Below, piece by piece: positions 10,102-19,150 of a stretch of DNA of 64,000 bases. Source of the stretch: Campylobacter concisus (GTDB lineage Bacteria > Campylobacterota > Campylobacteria > Campylobacterales > Campylobacteraceae). The notes beneath the pieces were generated by a model. The model did no database searches, was not told the origin of the DNA, and worked only from the letters and a program-made list of their open reading frames with translations. The stretch lies in NCBI RefSeq assembly GCF_003048875.2, contig NZ_CP049264.1:1-64000 (forward strand), in the 5' to 3' direction. Position 1 is the first letter of the stretch. Each line of letters begins with the position of its first letter. The position numbers and the translations under genes were made by a program.

Positions 10102-10711
10102 TAAATTTACTAGCAAATTTATATGTTTGCAAGCTCTCTTTACTACCCAAATCCCAGCTATCAAGCTCGGTTTTTACTAAATTTGGAAATTTCTTGCTTA
10201 TATCTTTTATTGCATTGCCAACCGACTTTCTAAGATACTCGCTCTCGTCTTCTTTTAAGCTGGCTAGGCGCCTAATGGCCTCATCTGGGTTATCTTTAAA
10301 ATAGGGCCTATTTGTCCATATCCTAAGGCCCTCTGTTACGGCTCTTTTTGCATTTGTGTTGCCGTTTTTTAGCCACTCATCGATCGTTAAAAGTGCTTGC
10401 TCGTAGCCAACTTTTTTACAAAACTCGTCAAACGCCTTTGCTAGCACCTCTTGAACCCTCCAGTTTTTATCTTTTGAGACTTCATCTCTCATAAACGCCA
10501 AAATTTCTTCACGATCTGATAGGTGTCCAAAGAGAAAAACCGCATACATCCGCACTTGATAGACCTCCGAGCTGTATGCTAGACGTGCCAGCTCTTTGCA
10601 CTGCTCAGCTCCCTTTGCTTTATAGTCAGCTAAGGCCCTTCTTTCTTGCTCTTTAAAGCCATTTTCTATTAAAGAAAACTCTTTTTCTAAATTTAAGATG
10701 TAGCTCTTCAA
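10091..10711 (-). CDS. HEAT-repeat DNA alkylation repair protein (AlkC/AlkD-like)
   Basis: The 206-residue protein is built of helical HEAT-type repeats. The C-terminal half reads AVTEGLRIWTNRPYF, then DESEYLRKSVGNAIKDISK, a pattern characteristic of AlkC and AlkD-like DNA alkylation repair proteins, which bind DNA through HEAT repeats and excise positively charged alkyl bases. Whether it keeps glycosylase activity is uncertain because the AlkD catalytic residues cannot be placed confidently by eye. It is convergent with coaE, overlapping by 11 bp, and divergent from dapF. Many relatives are annotated only as HEAT-repeat proteins. Confidence 0.72.
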   Translation of the reverse strand: MKSYILNLEKEFSLIENGFKEQERRALADYKAKGAEQCKELARLAYSSEVYQVRMYAVFLFGHLSDREEILAFMRDEVSKDKNWRVQEVLAKAFDEFCKKVGYEQALLTIDEWLKNGNTNAKRAVTEGLRIWTNRPYFKDNPDEAIRRLASLKEDESEYLRKSVGNAIKDISKKFPNLVKTELDSWDLGSKESLQTYKFASKFIKK

Positions 10712-10786
10712 AACGGCTCCTTTAAAATCACTAACAACTCTTATCTAAATTTTAGTAAAATCAAGCAAAAAATAAAAGGATAGTTC

Positions 10787-11530
10787 ATGCAAGTCTCAAA
10801 GTATAACGCTAGCGGCAATGATTTTGTCATATTTCATACATTTTTGAGCAAAGATAGAAGCGAGCTTGCAAGGCAGATTTGCAGCCGAACAAACGGCGTG
10901 GGAGCTGACGGGCTCATCGTGCTTTTGCCTTACGAAAAGGGCGTGAAATGGGAGTTTTACAACAGCGACGGAAGCTACGCCGCGATGTGTGGCAACGGCT
11001 CTCGCGCGGCTGCTAGATATGCCTATCTAAACGGCCTTGTTAGTTCAAGCGAATTTGCCTTGCTAACTGGTAGCGGCGAGGTGATGGCAAGCGTGAAAGA
11101 TGAGTGCGTCGAGGTCGTGCTAACAAGTCCAAAAATCTTAAGCGAGCCACTAAATGAAGGTGGCAAAACTTGGTACTTTTACGATACTGGTGTGCCTCAT
11201 CTTGTAAATTTCACGCGAAATTTAGATGAATTTGACGTCAAAGAGTGCAGGACGCTTCGTCAAAAATACAATGCAAATGTAAATTTAGCCAAATTTGATG
11301 GCGGCGTTTTAAATGTAAGAACCTACGAAAGGGGCGTGGAGAACGAGACGCTAGCTTGTGGCACTGGTATGGCGGCTTGTTTTTATGGCGCTACTTTAAA
11401 TTTAAACGCAGCGCAATGTCTAAAAGTCTATCCAAAAAGCGGCGAGGAGCTTGGTCTTAGGCTAGAAAAAAGTAAAATTTTATTTAGTGGAGCGGTGAAA
11501 CACTGCTTTGATACGAGTATCGAAATTTAG
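10787..11530 (+). CDS. dapF: diaminopimelate epimerase
   Basis: DapF interconverts LL- and meso-diaminopimelate for lysine and peptidoglycan. Both catalytic cysteines are in their motifs: the first in MCGNGSRAAARYAY near residue 68, the second in ETLACGTGMAACFYG near 190. The N-terminal YNASGNDFV motif is intact. The 247 residues match the Campylobacter form. AAAGGA stands before the ATG at 10787. It stands alone between divergent and convergent neighbours, apparently as a single-gene transcript. Confidence 0.96.
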   Translation: MQVSKYNASGNDFVIFHTFLSKDRSELARQICSRTNGVGADGLIVLLPYEKGVKWEFYNSDGSYAAMCGNGSRAAARYAYLNGLVSSSEFALLTGSGEVMASVKDECVEVVLTSPKILSEPLNEGGKTWYFYDTGVPHLVNFTRNLDEFDVKECRTLRQKYNANVNLAKFDGGVLNVRTYERGVENETLACGTGMAACFYGATLNLNAAQCLKVYPKSGEELGLRLEKSKILFSGAVKHCFDTSIEI

Positions 11531-11623
11531 CTATTTTGGCTGCTAGTAGTTTGTAAAAGTCACGGGTAGTAAATTAAAACAAAGAGTTTTATAGAGTTTT
11601 TGTTATTAAAATTTAAAGTGTAT

Positions 11624-11650
11624 AAAAAAAGATCTCCGCCGAAGCGGAGA
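11624..11650 (-). terminator. rho-independent terminator of rpmI-rplT
   Basis: On the minus strand a seven-pair stem TCTCCGC/GCGGAGA with a four-base loop (11633-11650) is followed by ATC and a run of seven T (complement of the A-run at 11624-11630). It is placed right after the rplT stop codon. Confidence 0.85.
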
Positions 11651-11657
11651 AAAGGTG

Positions 11658-12014
11658 TTATTTCAAAGCATCTTTTGCTTGTTTTGCAAGTGCCGCAAAT
11701 GCCTTCGCGTCATTCATAGCTAGATCAGCTAAAATTTTTCTATCAAGTTCGATCTTAGCTTTATTTAAGCCGTTGATAAATCTTGAATAGCTAATGTCGT
11801 TTAGTCTGCAAGCTGCGTTGATACGAACGATCCATAAACGTCTGAAATCACGTTTTTTCTGGCGTCTGTCGCGATATGCATAAACTAAACTTCTCTCTAG
11901 TTGCTCTTTAGCTTTTCTAAAGTGTTTATGTCTAGCACTGAAAAAGCCACGTGCTAGCTTTAAAACTTTCTTATGGCGTCTTCTTCTAACTACGCCTGTT
12001 TTTACTCTTGCCAT
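11658..12014 (-). CDS. rplT: 50S ribosomal protein L20
   Basis: L20 binds 23S rRNA early in 50S assembly. The 118-residue basic protein has the expected N-terminal RNA-binding tail ([19 protein letters not shown]) and the globular domain with [12 protein letters not shown] near 60. It follows rpmI by about 100 bp. The spacer contains a G/C-rich inverted repeat (CCCCT and GGGGG around 12056-12071) that could be an RNA-level control site, as L20 represses its own operon in other bacteria; here this is inference. The start has AAGGA upstream. infC lies 18 kb away with thrS rather than directly upstream. Confidence 0.97.
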   Translation of the reverse strand: MARVKTGVVRRRRHKKVLKLARGFFSARHKHFRKAKEQLERSLVYAYRDRRQKKRDFRRLWIVRINAACRLNDISYSRFINGLNKAKIELDRKILADLAMNDAKAFAALAKQAKDALK

Positions 12015-12113
12015 ATTTATCCTTTTACAAATTGGCGCTCACAAGGTGAGTCTTGCCCCTAAATTTGGGGGAGTTTGAATGACTTTTTGTCAAAAACTTA
12101 AATCTACAGCTGC

Positions 12114-12305
12114 TTATACGCCGAGCATTTTGCGAACGGCTGGGACATTTGTGCTGTCCACGTATTTTGGGCCACGCAAATCTCTCATACGCTTAGTAGG
12201 TTTTTTTGTTAAGATGTGGCTTCTAAAAGCAGAGCCTCTTTTTATCTTATTTTTACCTACTTTAAAGCGCTTAGCAGCACCGCGAACGGTTTTCATCTTT
12301 GGCAT
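12114..12305 (-). CDS. rpmI: 50S ribosomal protein L35
   Basis: L35 is a small basic protein of the large subunit. The 63 residues match the family length, with the N-terminal [16 protein letters not shown] segment and a lysine-rich middle ending in the conserved [21 protein letters not shown] lies before the ATG. It is the first gene of an rpmI-rplT pair; the open frame on the opposite strand over it is a shadow. Confidence 0.96.
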   Translation of the reverse strand: MPKMKTVRGAAKRFKVGKNKIKRGSAFRSHILTKKPTKRMRDLRGPKYVDSTNVPAVRKMLGV

Positions 12306-12464
12306 GCTAATCCTTTTTGAAATTTTATACGCAAGTGCGTAAGATTTGGATTATAGCGAAAAATCCTTTAGAAAATTTAAATTTCACTTAGACAAAATTT
12401 GCAATAAATTTACATTTAACTTAAAAAAGTTTTAAAATTTAGAATTAAATTATTAAATTTGAAA

Positions 12465-12470
12465 TATAAT
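12465..12470 (+). promoter_or_regulatory. -10 box of the C69 dipeptidase gene
   Basis: TATAAT in very AT-rich DNA about 37 bp before the ATG at 12507; no clear -35 box. Confidence 0.55.
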
Positions 12471-12506
12471 CACATATAAGAAATTTATTTTACTAAAGGA
12501 GTAAAA

Positions 12507-14003
12507 ATGAAAGGGAAAATTCTCGCATCAATCGTCGCTATGAGTGCGATTTTAGGCACAAGTAGCTTGGCATGCACTACCATTTTAGTAGGAGATAAAG
12601 CTTCAAACGATGGCTCTATGCTAGTTGCTAGAAGCGCTGATAGCAAGGCTATAAAGGCTCAAGTCTTTTTGATACATCCAGCAAAGAAAAACCAAACTGG
12701 CATACACAGCTCAAAGGCCCATGACGGCGCAAATGACTTTACATATCCGCTTCCAAAAGATGGTATGAGATACACAACTATCGCAAATTCACACACAAAA
12801 CTTCACGGAGCAGTCGGCTACAACGAGGCTGGCGTTGGACTAAGCGGCACTGAGACTATCTATGCAAAAGATGAGCTTTTAAAAGTTGATCCATACAACG
12901 AAGAAACCGGCATCACAGAAGATGACATCCCAGACGTGCTTTTGCCGCGCATCAAAAGTGCAAAAGAGGGCGTTAAGCTTCTTGGCGAGATAGTGGAGAC
13001 AAAAGGCGCTGGCGAGGGCTTTGGCGTGGTATTTATCGATGCAAACGAGCTTTGGTACTTTGAAACTGGCACAGGCCATAAATGGATCGCTTCAAAGATC
13101 CCACAAGATGAGTATTTTGTCACTGCAAACCAAGGCAGACTTCACGCTTATAAAGAGAATGATCCAAATTTCATGGGTGCAAAAGATGTCATCAAATTTG
13201 CGATCGATAATAAGACTTATGACCCTGCAAAAGACGGCGAATTTAACTTTACAAAGGCCTATACAAGGGATGATGAGAGAGATGTGACTTACAACTACCC
13301 ACGTGTTTGCTGGGTTCAAAGCATGTTTAACCCAAGCTTAAAACAAGACTTCGCTGACGGTCAAAAATTTCCAGTATTTTTAAAACCAGAGAAAAAACTA
13401 AGTGTTGAAGACCTAAAAGCTGCGATGAGAGCCCACTACGACGGCACTGCGTTTGATAACTACGCTAGCAAAGATGAAGATAAGAAAAACATCTACCGCG
13501 CTATAAGCGTCTTTAGAACATACGAGTCTCACGTCATGCAGGTGCGCCCATGGCTACCAAAAGAGATCGGCCGTGTGACCTACGTCGCTCTTGGTATGGC
13601 CGATCTTAGCGTTTATTTGCCGTATTACGAGGGGCTTGATGGCTTTATAAAAGGCTACTCTGATGGCTCATACGATGCTGATGATACTTCGATATACTGG
13701 GTTTATAGAAAGCTTCAAACCCTTGTTATGACTGATTATGAGAAGTATTCGCCAGTGGTAAAAGAGGCCTACGCTAAATTTGAAAAAGAGTTGGCAGTAA
13801 AACAGGCTAAATTTGAAGATGAGTACGTCAAACTTTATAAAAAAGATAAGAAAAAAGCTGACAAACTCTTAAATGAATTTAGCCAAAAGACTATGCAAGA
13901 GGCTAAAGACCTAACACAGGAGCTTACAAACAAGGTCTTTACTATGCTTACAGCTGATATGGACGCTAAGCTAAAATCCCTAAATAAAGGTAAAAAAGAC
14001 TAA
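12507..14003 (+). CDS. secreted C69-family dipeptidase
   Basis: An N-terminal nucleophile hydrolase of peptidase family C69, probably cleaving dipeptides. Residues 1-22 form a Sec signal peptide (LASIVAMSAILGTSSLA) and cleavage would expose Cys23 of CTTILVG, which is exactly the nucleophile position of C69 enzymes. The segment is not a good lipobox because Ser is at -3, so a free periplasmic or outer-surface enzyme is likelier than a lipoprotein. Further family motifs: HGAVGYNEAGVGLSGTET near 92 and FGVVFIDANELWYFET near 172. The 498 residues end in a lysine-rich helical tail. It has its own promoter and stands alone. Confidence 0.88.
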   Translation: MKGKILASIVAMSAILGTSSLACTTILVGDKASNDGSMLVARSADSKAIKAQVFLIHPAKKNQTGIHSSKAHDGANDFTYPLPKDGMRYTTIANSHTKLHGAVGYNEAGVGLSGTETIYAKDELLKVDPYNEETGITEDDIPDVLLPRIKSAKEGVKLLGEIVETKGAGEGFGVVFIDANELWYFETGTGHKWIASKIPQDEYFVTANQGRLHAYKENDPNFMGAKDVIKFAIDNKTYDPAKDGEFNFTKAYTRDDERDVTYNYPRVCWVQSMFNPSLKQDFADGQKFPVFLKPEKKLSVEDLKAAMRAHYDGTAFDNYASKDEDKKNIYRAISVFRTYESHVMQVRPWLPKEIGRVTYVALGMADLSVYLPYYEGLDGFIKGYSDGSYDADDTSIYWVYRKLQTLVMTDYEKYSPVVKEAYAKFEKELAVKQAKFEDEYVKLYKKDKKKADKLLNEFSQKTMQEAKDLTQELTNKVFTMLTADMDAKLKSLNKGKKD

Positions 14004-14533
14004 AAACTCTGGGCGTGAAATTTAGTAGCGCCCAAACTTTAAACAAAAATTTGGCAAAGAGCGTTTATAATGCGACAAAAATTCACTACAAAGGAAAAAC
14101 GCTGATGCCTTGTCCCATGCATAAAGCTCGTTAATCTCGGCAAAAAACATATCAGCGATTTTCAAAAAACACGCAAATTTTTAAACAATTTTACATTTTT
14201 TCACATTGATATAAATCCATTTTTGCTAGCAGGTCCGCTGCATTGTAACTGCATTTTTAAAAATAAAACTAAGCAGTGTTTGAAATTTGGCAAAGACCTT
14301 TTTAGCAGGGTTTTTTATAAATTTTACTTTAGTTTAAGAAGAAGCGGGTGTCATCCACCGCGTGCGGTGTGATCCAGACTTGTGCGCAGCGCAACAACAT
14401 TGAACGTGCTGGGGGTTTGGGTTGCAGGGATATACCTACATAAAAATATTCAAGGTTGCTGTGCATGGCACAGTTTTATAGTAGTCCGCAGAGCGAATTT
14501 TAGTCTGCAAATTTAAATTTAAAAAGGATAAAA
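14004..14533 (+). promoter_or_regulatory. 530 bp structured leader region upstream of metE
   Basis: A gene-free stretch that looks like a long 5' leader. A TATAAT box is at 14066-14071. A nine-codon ORF with AAGGA lies at 14104-14133. Several inverted repeats follow: CACCG-CGTG-CGGTG at 14356-14369, extended by ATC/GAT with one bulged base; a GCG-CAG-CGC based hairpin around 14380-14397; and CTGTGC-ATG-GCACAG at 14459-14473 followed by TTTT. The part 14341-14500 is clearly richer in G and C than its surroundings. I found no B12 box, SAM-I, SAM-II or SAH riboswitch signature. The metE start has AAGGA at 14524-14528. Confidence 0.5.
14104..14133 (+). CDS. possible nine-residue leader peptide upstream of metE
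   Basis: The ORF reads MPCPMHKAR and is preceded by AAGGA at 14091-14095, eight bases before the ATG, and by a TATAAT box at 14066-14071. It contains two Met (one the start) and one Cys, which would suit a ribosome-sensing leader for sulfur amino acid genes. It is 400 bp upstream of metE, so a link with metE is only suggested. Too short to judge by coding statistics. Confidence 0.3.
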
Positions 14534-16807
14534 ATGATAAAAAGTTATGTTTTAGGTTTTCCAAGAATCGGAGAGAAAAGAGAGTTAAAGCGCGCATTAG
14601 AGGGCTTTTGGGCTGGCAAAGAGGGCTTTAGTGAAGAAAATTTGCAAGAGACTGCAAAGACGCTTCGCCAAAGACACTGGAAATATCAACAAGACGCTGG
14701 CATTTCAGCCATTAGCGTTAATGATTTTTCATTTTACGACCTAATGCTCGATAACATCATCGCTTTTGGCGCTACGCCTCCAAGATTTGCAAATTTAAGC
14801 GGCTTGGAGCAATATTTTGCTTGCTCAAGAGGCAATAAAAATGGCGTTGCGATGGAGATGACAAAGTGGTTTAACACAAACTACCACTACATCGTGCCAG
14901 AGCTTAGCAGCGAGAGTAAATTTAGCCTAAAAGCGGACAAAATTTTAAATGAGTACAAAGAGGCGAAGGCTAACGGCGTAAAAGGCAAGGTAAATTTGAT
15001 CGGCCCTATCACATTTTTGGCTCTTTCAAAGACGACTGACGGCAGCTGCCCATTTAAGCATCTTGACGCGCTTGTAGGCGAGTATAAAAAGCTACTTGAG
15101 CAAATTTCTAAGCTTGATGATGAAATTTTAGTGCAGTTTGACGAGCCGATCTTTGTAACAGACAAAAACGAAAGCGACCTTTTGCCACTTATCACAAAGG
15201 TTTATAACGAGCTAACAGGCGTTGCAAGTAACGTTAAGATCGTATTTGCGACATATTTTGAGCATGCGATCAAGGCAGTTAGCGAAGTGGCTAAAACTAA
15301 AATTTACGGCATCGCGCTTGACTTCATCCACGGCAAGAGAAATTTCGAGGCACTTGAGACTATCAAAAACAGCCATTTGACGCTATTTGCAGGTGTGATC
15401 GACGGCAGAAATATCTGGAAAAGCAACATCGATGATAAGGTAAAACTTGTTCGTGAAATTTCAGAAAAAATAGGCGGCAAAGACTTTTATATCGGCACTT
15501 CATGCTCACTTCTTCACGTGCCATACACTCTAAAATATGAAGAAAATTTAAACCCTGAGATCAAAAGCTGGTTAAGCTTTGCGGTTGAGAAGCTTGATGA
15601 GATCAAGATCATCACAAAACTAGCAAACGGCGAGAAGCTAAATGAGGCTGAGGCTAAAATTTACGAAGAGAACAAAAATGCCGTTAAAACTCGCGCCACT
15701 TCAAAGCTCATCCACTCTGAAAGCGTTCAAAAACGCATCAAAAATTTAAGCAAATTTGAGCGTGATGAGAAATTTGAAGATCGCATCAAAATTCAACGCG
15801 AAACACTAAAATACGGCATATTACCAACAACAACGATAGGTAGCTTCCCTCAAACGGTTGATCTTCGCGTACTTCGCCAAAATTTCAAAAAAGGCGAGAT
15901 CGACGCGGCTGCCTATGAAGCAGGCATCAAAAAATATATCGATCACTGCGTGAAATTTCAAGAAGATATCGGCCTAGATGTGCTAGTACATGGCGAGCCA
16001 GAGAGAAACGACATGGTTGAGTACTTTGGCGAGCAGATCAGCGGATATGCATTTAGCCAAAATGGCTGGGTACAAAGCTACGGCAGCCGCTGCGTCAAGC
16101 CACCACTTCTCTTTGGTGACGTAAGCCGCCCAGAGCCGATGACTGTTAAGTGGATGAAATACGCTCAAAGTATCACAAAACACGTAATGAAGGGCATGCT
16201 AACAGGTCCTGTAACTATGCTAAACTGGAGCTTTGTGCGTGACGATCTTCCAAGAAGCGAGGTAGCAAAACAGCTTGCACTTTGTATCTATGACGAGATC
16301 GCAGACCTTCAAGATGCAGGCATCAGAGTGATCCAAGTCGATGAGGCAGCGTTTAAAGAGGGCTATCCGCTAAGAGCTGAAAATATCCCAGCTTATGAGA
16401 AATTTGCGGTTGATTGCTTCAAGCTTTCAGTAAGCTCGGCTGAGGCAAAAACTCAGATCCATACGCATATGTGCTACTCTGAATTTAACGATATTATTAA
16501 GACCATTGAGGCTATGGATGCTGATGTTATCAGTATCGAGACTGCAAGAAGTGGTAACGAGCTACTTAAAATTTTCAAAGCCGTTGGCTACAAACAAGAG
16601 GTCGGACCTGGCGTTTACGACATCCACAGCCCACGCGTGCCAAGTGTCGAGGAGATCGTCGCTCAGATCAAAGCTCTGCTTGAAGTCTTGCCAAAAGAGC
16701 AACTCTGGATCAACCCTGACTGCGGCCTAAAAACTAGAAAATGGGAAGAGGTCGAGCCAAGCCTTAAAAACATGGTAGAAGCTGTCAAGATCGTAAGAGG
16801 TCTATAA
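14534..16807 (+). CDS. metE: cobalamin-independent methionine synthase
   Basis: MetE transfers a methyl group from 5-methyl-tetrahydropteroyltriglutamate to homocysteine using a zinc site. The 757-residue protein has the two MetE barrels: the N-terminal domain starting LGFPRIGEKRELKRALEGFW and the C-terminal catalytic domain starting LPTTTIGSFPQT near 430. Zinc ligands are seen as His and Cys in THMCYSEF near 640 and Cys in PDCGLKTR near 725. The ATG has AAGGA upstream. It begins a likely operon with a lipoprotein gene and a metF-like gene, which could supply its methyl donor. Confidence 0.97.
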   Translation: MIKSYVLGFPRIGEKRELKRALEGFWAGKEGFSEENLQETAKTLRQRHWKYQQDAGISAISVNDFSFYDLMLDNIIAFGATPPRFANLSGLEQYFACSRGNKNGVAMEMTKWFNTNYHYIVPELSSESKFSLKADKILNEYKEAKANGVKGKVNLIGPITFLALSKTTDGSCPFKHLDALVGEYKKLLEQISKLDDEILVQFDEPIFVTDKNESDLLPLITKVYNELTGVASNVKIVFATYFEHAIKAVSEVAKTKIYGIALDFIHGKRNFEALETIKNSHLTLFAGVIDGRNIWKSNIDDKVKLVREISEKIGGKDFYIGTSCSLLHVPYTLKYEENLNPEIKSWLSFAVEKLDEIKIITKLANGEKLNEAEAKIYEENKNAVKTRATSKLIHSESVQKRIKNLSKFERDEKFEDRIKIQRETLKYGILPTTTIGSFPQTVDLRVLRQNFKKGEIDAAAYEAGIKKYIDHCVKFQEDIGLDVLVHGEPERNDMVEYFGEQISGYAFSQNGWVQSYGSRCVKPPLLFGDVSRPEPMTVKWMKYAQSITKHVMKGMLTGPVTMLNWSFVRDDLPRSEVAKQLALCIYDEIADLQDAGIRVIQVDEAAFKEGYPLRAENIPAYEKFAVDCFKLSVSSAEAKTQIHTHMCYSEFNDIIKTIEAMDADVISIETARSGNELLKIFKAVGYKQEVGPGVYDIHSPRVPSVEEIVAQIKALLEVLPKEQLWINPDCGLKTRKWEEVEPSLKNMVEAVKIVRGL

Positions 16808-16832
16808 AATTTAATTAAAAAGGATTTGAAAA

Positions 16833-17291
16833 ATGAAAAGGATTTTTCTATTTGTAATATTAGTTATATTTGCGTCCGGATGTAGTTCTGGACGCCACTC
16901 TATACCACTCAACAAAGGTGCGTATAAGCAAACAAATATCTATAGTATCAGCGAGGCTTTAAATTTAGAAGCTGCCAAAAAAGAGCTAGCAGGCTTTGAA
17001 AATGTGAGGCTTGAATTTGGTTCAAATGACCAAAATAAAAGCGTAATAAAGGCAAATGTAAAGGTTCAAAGATTTATCACTGATAGCGGAGAAATAAAGG
17101 GTTATTGCCAAGAGGCTTTTGTCGCCGTCATAAAAAGATATATGATAGCTGCTAAAAAGCAAAATGCCGACGTGGCAAATATCGTGAGCTTTTGGCGAGC
17201 CGACGCGAAATATCTAAAAGACGAGTTTGTCTGCATGTCGTCAAGAAATTCTGTTGGTGTGGTGATGAGGGCTGATCTAGTTCAAAAGTGA
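16833..17291 (+). CDS. putative lipoprotein between metE and metF-like gene
   Basis: A 152-residue protein with a type II signal peptide: a hydrophobic N-terminus followed by the lipobox FASGC, giving Cys17 as the lipidated residue. The mature part has two more cysteines (GYCQEAF near 90 and EFVCMSS near 133) that could form a disulfide in the periplasm. I do not recognise a named family. It is 25 bp downstream of metE and 4 bp upstream of the metF-like gene, so it is co-transcribed with methionine genes, but a functional link is not shown. Confidence 0.7.
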   Translation: MKRIFLFVILVIFASGCSSGRHSIPLNKGAYKQTNIYSISEALNLEAAKKELAGFENVRLEFGSNDQNKSVIKANVKVQRFITDSGEIKGYCQEAFVAVIKRYMIAAKKQNADVANIVSFWRADAKYLKDEFVCMSSRNSVGVVMRADLVQK

Positions 17292-17295
17292 GAAA

Positions 17296-18180
17296 ATGCT
17301 AAAAGAAAAAATTTTAAATAAAGAAAAGGGGCTCGTGCTATATGGCCTCACGCCGCCAAAGGCTGAATTTGACGAGGCAAAGCTGCGTGAGATCTCAGAG
17401 CGCTGGAGCGGGCGGATAAATGATATCAAGGCCGATGGACTCGTGCTTTACGAGGTGCAAGACGAGAGCGAGCGAAATGATAGCGAGAGGACATTTGAGT
17501 TTAGTGGGACGCTAAGCCCAGAAATTTACTATAAAAAGTATCTAAACGTCGCAACACCTAGTATATTTTACCGTGTGGCTAGCGGATACGGCGAGGATGA
17601 ATTTCGCACAGCACTTAAGGCTCAAAGCTCAAATTTAAACGTACTAGTGGGGGCAACTTCAAGCACTCAAAAGGTGAGGCTAAATTTAGCTCGCGCCTAC
17701 GAGATCGCTAGCGAATTTAAAGAGTTGACAGTGGGTGGTGTCTGTATCGCAGAGCGCCACGGTAAAAAGGGCGATGAGCCACAAAGGATGCGTGAAAAGA
17801 TCGCAGCTGGGGCTAAATTTTTCATATCGCAAGCGATCTTTGACGTACAGCTAGCGCGTAAATTTTTAGAGGATTGCGCGGCTGCAAAGATAAGCGAGCC
17901 GATATTTCTTACATTTAGCACAGCGGGCAATGCAAAAACGCTTGAATTTATCAAATGGCTCGGAGTGAGCGTGCCAAGCTTGGTTGAAGAGAGGCTAAAT
18001 TCCAGCTCTGACTACCTAGCTAGTAGCTGCGAGATCATCAAAGAAATTTGGTGCGAGCTAAAGAAATTTGGTGATGAAAATGGGCTAAATTTAAGCATAA
18101 ACATAGAAAGTGTCATGGCAAAGCGCACCGAGATCGAAGCGAGCCTGGAGCTAACAAAAAACATAAGAGAGTTGGTGTAA
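17296..18180 (+). CDS. metF: methylenetetrahydrofolate reductase-like protein
   Basis: The 294-residue protein has the overall pattern of the MTHFR TIM barrel: YGLTPPK near the N-terminus, ADGLVLYEVQDES near 46, GATSS near 118 and GGVCIAERHGKKGDEPQRM near 146, then a FISQAIFD segment near 174. MTHFR reduces methylene-THF to methyl-THF, the MetE donor. The sequence is divergent from classical MetF: the usual FEFFPPK start is replaced by YGLTPPK and the folate-site segments are changed. Position directly after metE supports the assignment. A different flavin-dependent folate enzyme is possible. Confidence 0.65.
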   Translation: MLKEKILNKEKGLVLYGLTPPKAEFDEAKLREISERWSGRINDIKADGLVLYEVQDESERNDSERTFEFSGTLSPEIYYKKYLNVATPSIFYRVASGYGEDEFRTALKAQSSNLNVLVGATSSTQKVRLNLARAYEIASEFKELTVGGVCIAERHGKKGDEPQRMREKIAAGAKFFISQAIFDVQLARKFLEDCAAAKISEPIFLTFSTAGNAKTLEFIKWLGVSVPSLVEERLNSSSDYLASSCEIIKEIWCELKKFGDENGLNLSINIESVMAKRTEIEASLELTKNIRELV

Positions 18181-18555
18181 AGCCAGCTCTTGTAACAAAT
18201 TTCTACAAGTTCTTTCTTGATGGTGCAATGGCGCCACAAATCCACACAAAAAAGCCGTTATGATTAGCGATCACAAGCTGTTTTAAGGTCGGTTGCCACT
18301 GCTTGTCAAATTTTAAAAACTGCTATAATAAAAACGATATGGCTTTATGTAAGAAATTTGACGAGATATACGAATACGGCAAACTGCTAAGAGAAAAAAG
18401 GCGGTGCTTTGGCAAGGCAAATTTATCAAAGCTACCCGAAAAATAGTTGCAGTAAAATAGCCAAACAAGGCAAGAGTTTTTACAAATTTAGACAAATTTG
18501 ATCCAAAAGTATAGAAATTTAGCTTCAAACAAGATCTAAATTTGACTAAATCCCC
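18181..18555. other. 375 bp decayed spacer
   Basis: No convincing gene. A TATAAT at 18324-18329 precedes a 35-codon frame at 18339-18446 on the plus strand (starting MALCKKFDEIYEYG, ending LSKLPEK) that lacks a ribosome binding site and ends abruptly; it may be a gene remnant. The rest contains multiple stops in all frames. Confidence 0.4.
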
Positions 18556-19150
18556 TCACTCCACCTTATATCCAGTGCCTCGCACGGTTTTTAAGCAGAT
18601 AGTTGGTATCTTAGCTCTTATCTCTCGCACGAGTGATCTTATGCGCTCTTGTGACAAGGTTTCGTTTTTATATAGGTGGTGATCTATCTCGTCATAAGTG
18701 ACGACGTGGGGCGAGTTTTTGCATAAAATTTCAAGCAGCTAGCTCTCTTTTTTGTCAAAGCAGATTTTCTTATACACTGGGAGTTTTTGTCAAAAATTTA
18801 GCTCAAATTTAGAGCCTAAAAGCACCTTGCAAAGCTAAAGGCATGAAATAAAAACTCTTCAGGACAAAATGGCTTAATGATAAAATCATTAACCCTAGCG
18901 TAGTAAATCCTCTTAAAAACGCTAGTGATGCTAACGCCCCGCAAAAGCATAATGGGAGTGATGTTTTGGCTATCTCTTATAAATTTAGCCAGATCAAGGT
19001 TTAAATTTCTTTATCCATTGCCGCGCTCAAAGTCCTTGATGACTGAGCATGCGCTTTTTAGCTGGATCATCCTAAACCCAAAGCGGTAAAGCGATGCATT
19101 TAGGATGATATTTTGCTAAAAGCCACTTGAGAGCAGCAAGATCTTCTTCA
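18556..19150 (-). pseudogene. decayed OmpR/PhoB-type response regulator gene
   Basis: Read on the minus strand, the 3' end (18556-18660) gives LSQERIRSLVREIRAKIP and then KTVRGTGYKVE followed by TGA, a textbook C-terminal winged helix of an OmpR-family regulator. Further upstream, near 18861-18900, the frame gives NDFIIKPF, the conserved Lys-Pro of a receiver domain. Between and around these pieces the frame is broken by several stops and shifts, and the phospho-acceptor region is not recoverable. No histidine kinase gene is next to it. Confidence 0.7.

Noticed and set aside
12079-12342. Plus-strand open frame over rpmI
   Set aside because: It is the antisense shadow of a clear ribosomal protein gene.
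14330-14432. Short minus-strand open frame over the metE leader
   Set aside because: About 36 codons without a start or ribosome binding site; better explained by the structured, GC-richer sequence.
14336-14500. Cobalamin or SAM riboswitch upstream of metE
   Set aside because: No B12 box (GCCACTG type), no SAM-I core and no SAH element could be found on either strand.
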